A DNA stretch of 64,000 nucleotides, taken from positions 145,378 through 209,377 of the forward strand of contig NZ_JAFCJJ010000011.1 of assembly GCF_018131015.1 (NCBI RefSeq). The letters run 5' to 3'. The translations under genes were made by a program, and so were the position numbers. The notes under the pieces were generated by a model that had not been told where the DNA came from, made no database searches, and was given only the letters and a program-made list of their open reading frames with translations. Source of the DNA: Bradyrhizobium diazoefficiens. Lineage in GTDB: Bacteria > Pseudomonadota > Alphaproteobacteria > Rhizobiales > Xanthobacteraceae. Positions 61,464 to 64,000 of the stretch are shown here, piece by piece. Each line of letters begins with the position of its first letter. The stretch's first letter is position 1.

Positions 61464-63062
61464 GTGGTCAGTCGGACGTCAGATGTAGCGGCGAGCGTGC
61501 AGGTTCCGGGCGCGCAGCAAAAGCCTGCGCGGTCGCAAGGGACGAAGGATAATTCCACCAACGACTCCTTCGGCGCGCTGGTGGACAGCAACACCCAGGC
61601 GATCAGCAACGCGCAGCCGCAGGACACCGCGCCGCGCAAGACCGACAATGCCGCGCCGCCCGCCCCGAGCAAGGGCTCGCGCGACAATTCGGCAACCGAC
61701 CAGCCCGCTCAAGCCAAAGCGAGCGACGGCACCGACAATTCCGCGCCCGACAGCGACATGACGGCCGATGCGGCCATGACGCCGGACAAGCCGGCCAAGG
61801 ACAAGGCCGAGCCCGAGACCTCCGACGCCAAGCCGGCCGACAAGTCCGACGAGACCAAGGTTGACGGAACCGGTGCAACCGACGGGCTTGCCGCCGCCAT
61901 CGATGCCGCAGCCGCCGCGCAGACCGATGCGCCGCAGGCTCCCGATCCGAACGCCATCGTCATCGCCGCCCCGGTGGTGCCGACCGATGCGACGACACCC
62001 GCAAGCCAGCCAACCCCGGCCTCGCCGCTGACGATCGCCGCCGCCGGCCTCGCCGCCAGCGCCTCGACCGCGGCGCAGATTGCCGGCACCACGACCGATA
62101 CGGCCACGCCGGGCGACAAGACCGCCAAGACCGCCGGCGCCAAGGTAGATGCCGACACGACGGCAACGCTCGGCAACGCCGCGACCGGCGCGCCCGAGAC
62201 AACCGACACCGCGAGCAACGGCGTCGTGATCGCCGCCGTCGAACAGGGCACGCCAAAAACCTCGTTCAAGGCCGCGGTGACCGCGCAGGCGCAGACCGAA
62301 ATCTCCAACATCGGCCAGGAGGCGGACAAAACGACTGCCGCCCCGACGCTGGCCCCGGCGGCCGCCACGCCCGCCAGCGCCCCGCATCCGCAAGCCGCAA
62401 AACCTGAAACTGAGGCCGGCGCGACCGAGCCGAAGGCCACTGTCTCAGAGCGCGGCACTGACGCGGCGCCGGCAGCTTCAGTCACCCACGCGCATACGAC
62501 TACGCAGACCGTGGCCGCACCGGCCGACACCGGCGCGCAGGCCGCCTCCGCGGTGCAGGCACCCGTGACCACGACGACATCGGCGGCGACCGCATCCACC
62601 GCGACGCTGACCGCGACCGTGGCAACGCCCACCACTGTTCCGGTCAGCGGCATCCCGGTCGAAATCGTGGCGGCGCTCCACGCCGGCAAGACCCGCTTCG
62701 ACATCCGCCTCGATCCGGCCGAGCTCGGCCGCATCGACGTGCGCATCAACGTCGACCGCAATGGCCAGGTCACCTCGCATCTCACCGTCGAGAAGCCGGA
62801 GACGCTGTCGATGCTGCGGCAGGACGCGCCGCAATTGCAGCGCGCGCTCGACGATGCCGGCCTGAAGACCGGCAGCAACGGCCTCTCCTTCAGCCTGCGC
62901 GACCAGAATGCCTCGGGCCAGAACGCCGGCCAGAACAACGACAATGGCGGCAATGCCCGCCGGCTGATCATCAGCGAGGAAGATGCAAGCCCCGCTGCGC
63001 CCGTCGGGCGCGGCTACGGCCGCATGCTCGGATCGAGCAGCGGCATCGACATCAGAGTGTGA
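61464..63062 (+). CDS. fliK: Flagellar hook-length control protein
   Basis: 532 aa. A long Ala/Thr/Asp-rich low-complexity N-terminal ruler (1 to about 390) is followed by the globular FliK C-terminal domain: EIVAALHAGKTRFDIRLDPA, then LGRIDVRINVDRNGQVTSHL and LRQDAPQLQRALDDAG. It measures hook length and switches export specificity. The GTG with AAGGGG is chosen because a sigma-54 promoter lies within the open frame further upstream, so earlier codons cannot be translated from that transcript. Followed by flgD 13 bp later. Confidence 0.9.
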   Translation: MVSRTSDVAASVQVPGAQQKPARSQGTKDNSTNDSFGALVDSNTQAISNAQPQDTAPRKTDNAAPPAPSKGSRDNSATDQPAQAKASDGTDNSAPDSDMTADAAMTPDKPAKDKAEPETSDAKPADKSDETKVDGTGATDGLAAAIDAAAAAQTDAPQAPDPNAIVIAAPVVPTDATTPASQPTPASPLTIAAAGLAASASTAAQIAGTTTDTATPGDKTAKTAGAKVDADTTATLGNAATGAPETTDTASNGVVIAAVEQGTPKTSFKAAVTAQAQTEISNIGQEADKTTAAPTLAPAAATPASAPHPQAAKPETEAGATEPKATVSERGTDAAPAASVTHAHTTTQTVAAPADTGAQAASAVQAPVTTTTSAATASTATLTATVATPTTVPVSGIPVEIVAALHAGKTRFDIRLDPAELGRIDVRINVDRNGQVTSHLTVEKPETLSMLRQDAPQLQRALDDAGLKTGSNGLSFSLRDQNASGQNAGQNNDNGGNARRLIISEEDASPAAPVGRGYGRMLGSSSGIDIRV

Positions 63063-63075
63063 GGAGTATTTTCTC

Positions 63076-63786
63076 ATGACCACCACGAATGCGGCCACCG
63101 CCCCCGCCGTCGTCTCCGGCACGACGCCGACCACATCGTCGTCATCGAGCTCGACCCTGAGCTCGACCACGGGATCGACGCTGGCCGGCAATTTCCAGAC
63201 CTTCCTGACGCTGCTGACGACGCAGTTGCAGAACCAGAACCCGCTCGATCCGCTCGACACCAACCAGTTCACCCAGCAGCTCGTGCAGTTCGCCGGCGTC
63301 GAGCAGCAGCTCAAGACCAACGACACCCTCGCCCAGCTCCTCAGCCTGCAGCAGACCACGCAGGCGACCCAGGCGCTCGGCTTCGTCGGCAAGACCGCGG
63401 TGGTCGACGGAGCCACGGCGTCGATGACGAGCTCGTCGGCGACCTGGCATCTCAACGTGCCGACCAGCGCGACCGTCGATATCTCGATCTCCAACGCCAG
63501 CGGCCAGACCGTGTTCACTGGCAAGTACACCGCCGGCGCGGGCAACGACATTCCCTTCACCTGGAACGGCCAGGGCAATGACGGCACGCAGTGGCCCGAC
63601 GGCAAGTACACGATCTCGGCAACGGGCAAGGACGCCTCGGGCAACAGCGTCGGCATCGCGGCGCAGGTGCAGGGCACTGTTTCCTCGGTCGACCTGACCC
63701 AGTCGCCGCCGCTGCTCACCATCGACGGCGAGACCTACACCGTCAGCCAGGTGAAGAGCATCGTGGCGACGAGCAGCAGCAATTAA
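63076..63786 (+). CDS. flgD: Flagellar hook assembly protein
   Basis: 236 aa. The N-terminal FlgD domain is clear: FQTFLTLLTTQLQNQNPLDP, then LDTNQFTQQLVQFAGVEQQL. After that comes a Tudor/FnIII-like part with FVGKTAVVDGATASM and PFTWNGQGNDGTQWPDGKY. It caps the growing hook and scaffolds FlgE. The first 35 residues are Ser/Thr-rich. AGGAG lies 11 bp before the ATG. Co-transcribed with fliK. Confidence 0.95.
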   Translation: MTTTNAATAPAVVSGTTPTTSSSSSSTLSSTTGSTLAGNFQTFLTLLTTQLQNQNPLDPLDTNQFTQQLVQFAGVEQQLKTNDTLAQLLSLQQTTQATQALGFVGKTAVVDGATASMTSSSATWHLNVPTSATVDISISNASGQTVFTGKYTAGAGNDIPFTWNGQGNDGTQWPDGKYTISATGKDASGNSVGIAAQVQGTVSSVDLTQSPPLLTIDGETYTVSQVKSIVATSSSN

Positions 63787-63815
63787 GGGCGCGCTGCCTC
63801 GCCGCCCACAATGTC

Positions 63816-63835
63816 ATCCCGGCGAAGGCCGGGAT
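63816..63835. repeat. Short dispersed palindrome / terminator after flgD
   Basis: atcccggc-gaag-gccgggat, part of the common intergenic sequence tgtcatcccggcgaaggc; it probably ends the fliK-flgD transcript. From here to the window end no gene is seen, but ACAGGAG near 63991 may be the ribosome site of a gene starting just outside. Confidence 0.6.
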
Positions 63836-64000
63836 CCATACCCACAGGGAGAAGTTTGGCGAAGGCTCGTGGTCAGGAAGTCTGTCTTGGTACTGCCGGC
63901 TGCGCCTCCTCGATAGGTCACGCGGTGATGGGGTGGACGGCCCCCTACGGCATCAAGTGTGCCAGAATGAGGTTGTCACACACCCATTCACAGGAGCCGT

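Noticed and set aside
61709..62971. A 420-aa membrane-like frame antisense to fliK
   Set aside because: The apparent hydrophobicity comes from the complement of Ala/Thr/Asp-rich repeats; no start signals.
1..64000. CRISPR arrays, rRNA genes, complete insertion sequences
   Set aside because: No regularly spaced repeats, rRNA motifs or intact transposase frames were seen.

Overview
The window reads like a chromosome segment of a Bradyrhizobium-type alphaproteobacterium (Nitrobacteraceae). Reasons: high GC with strong third-position bias, EcfG-type general-stress promoters (GGAAC-N16/17-CGTT), families common in that genus (DUF892, DUF2934, DUF3305/3306, a PmtA-like methyltransferase), a membrane formate dehydrogenase with cysteine in place of selenocysteine, a NodU-like carbamoyltransferase, and palindromic intergenic repeats typical of these genomes. 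Species was not determined.

Layout. 1-2.2 kb: a PLP enzyme cut by the window edge and an isochorismatase-fold hydrolase. 2.1-5.9 kb: small stress-type proteins around an ATP-dependent DNA ligase, with two EcfG promoters. 6-12.8 kb: a lone peptide-type binding protein, a periplasmic rhodanese, a chemoreceptor that runs into its convergent neighbour, an oxidoreductase/sugar-isomerase pair and a short membrane protein. 12.8-24.2 kb: a respiratory formate dehydrogenase (fdoGHI, a small Tat protein and an HTH-TorD fusion), preceded by five genes chained by 4-bp overlaps and a divergent multi-cluster Fe-S protein, which look like its maturation set. 24.2-30 kb: small exported proteins, a WD40-cytochrome c fusion, an OprB-type porin and an Nramp relative. 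29.7-35.6 kb: a ugp-type ABC importer with an EEP-family hydrolase in the ugpQ position and a divergent DeoR/GlpR regulator with a palindromic operator.

36-58 kb is accessory: two direct copies of a 0.34-kb multi-hairpin repeat 18.2 kb apart, an integrase remnant, a broken SRAP gene, two damaged copies of a terminase-small-subunit-like gene bracketing a regulator and a frameshifted decarboxylase, a low-GC oxidoreductase, a signal peptidase fragment, an operon joining a Tat amidase, leuCDB and a NitT/TauT-type transporter, a solitary NodU-like gene and a large secreted orphan protein next to a tRNA-Met. 58.6-64 kb returns to core genes: pmtA-like, mnmA, and flagellar fliK-flgD behind a sigma-54 promoter.

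The best candidates for little-described biology are the formate dehydrogenase accessory module, the 966-aa secreted orphan, the leuCDB-transporter-amidase operon and the structured repeat.
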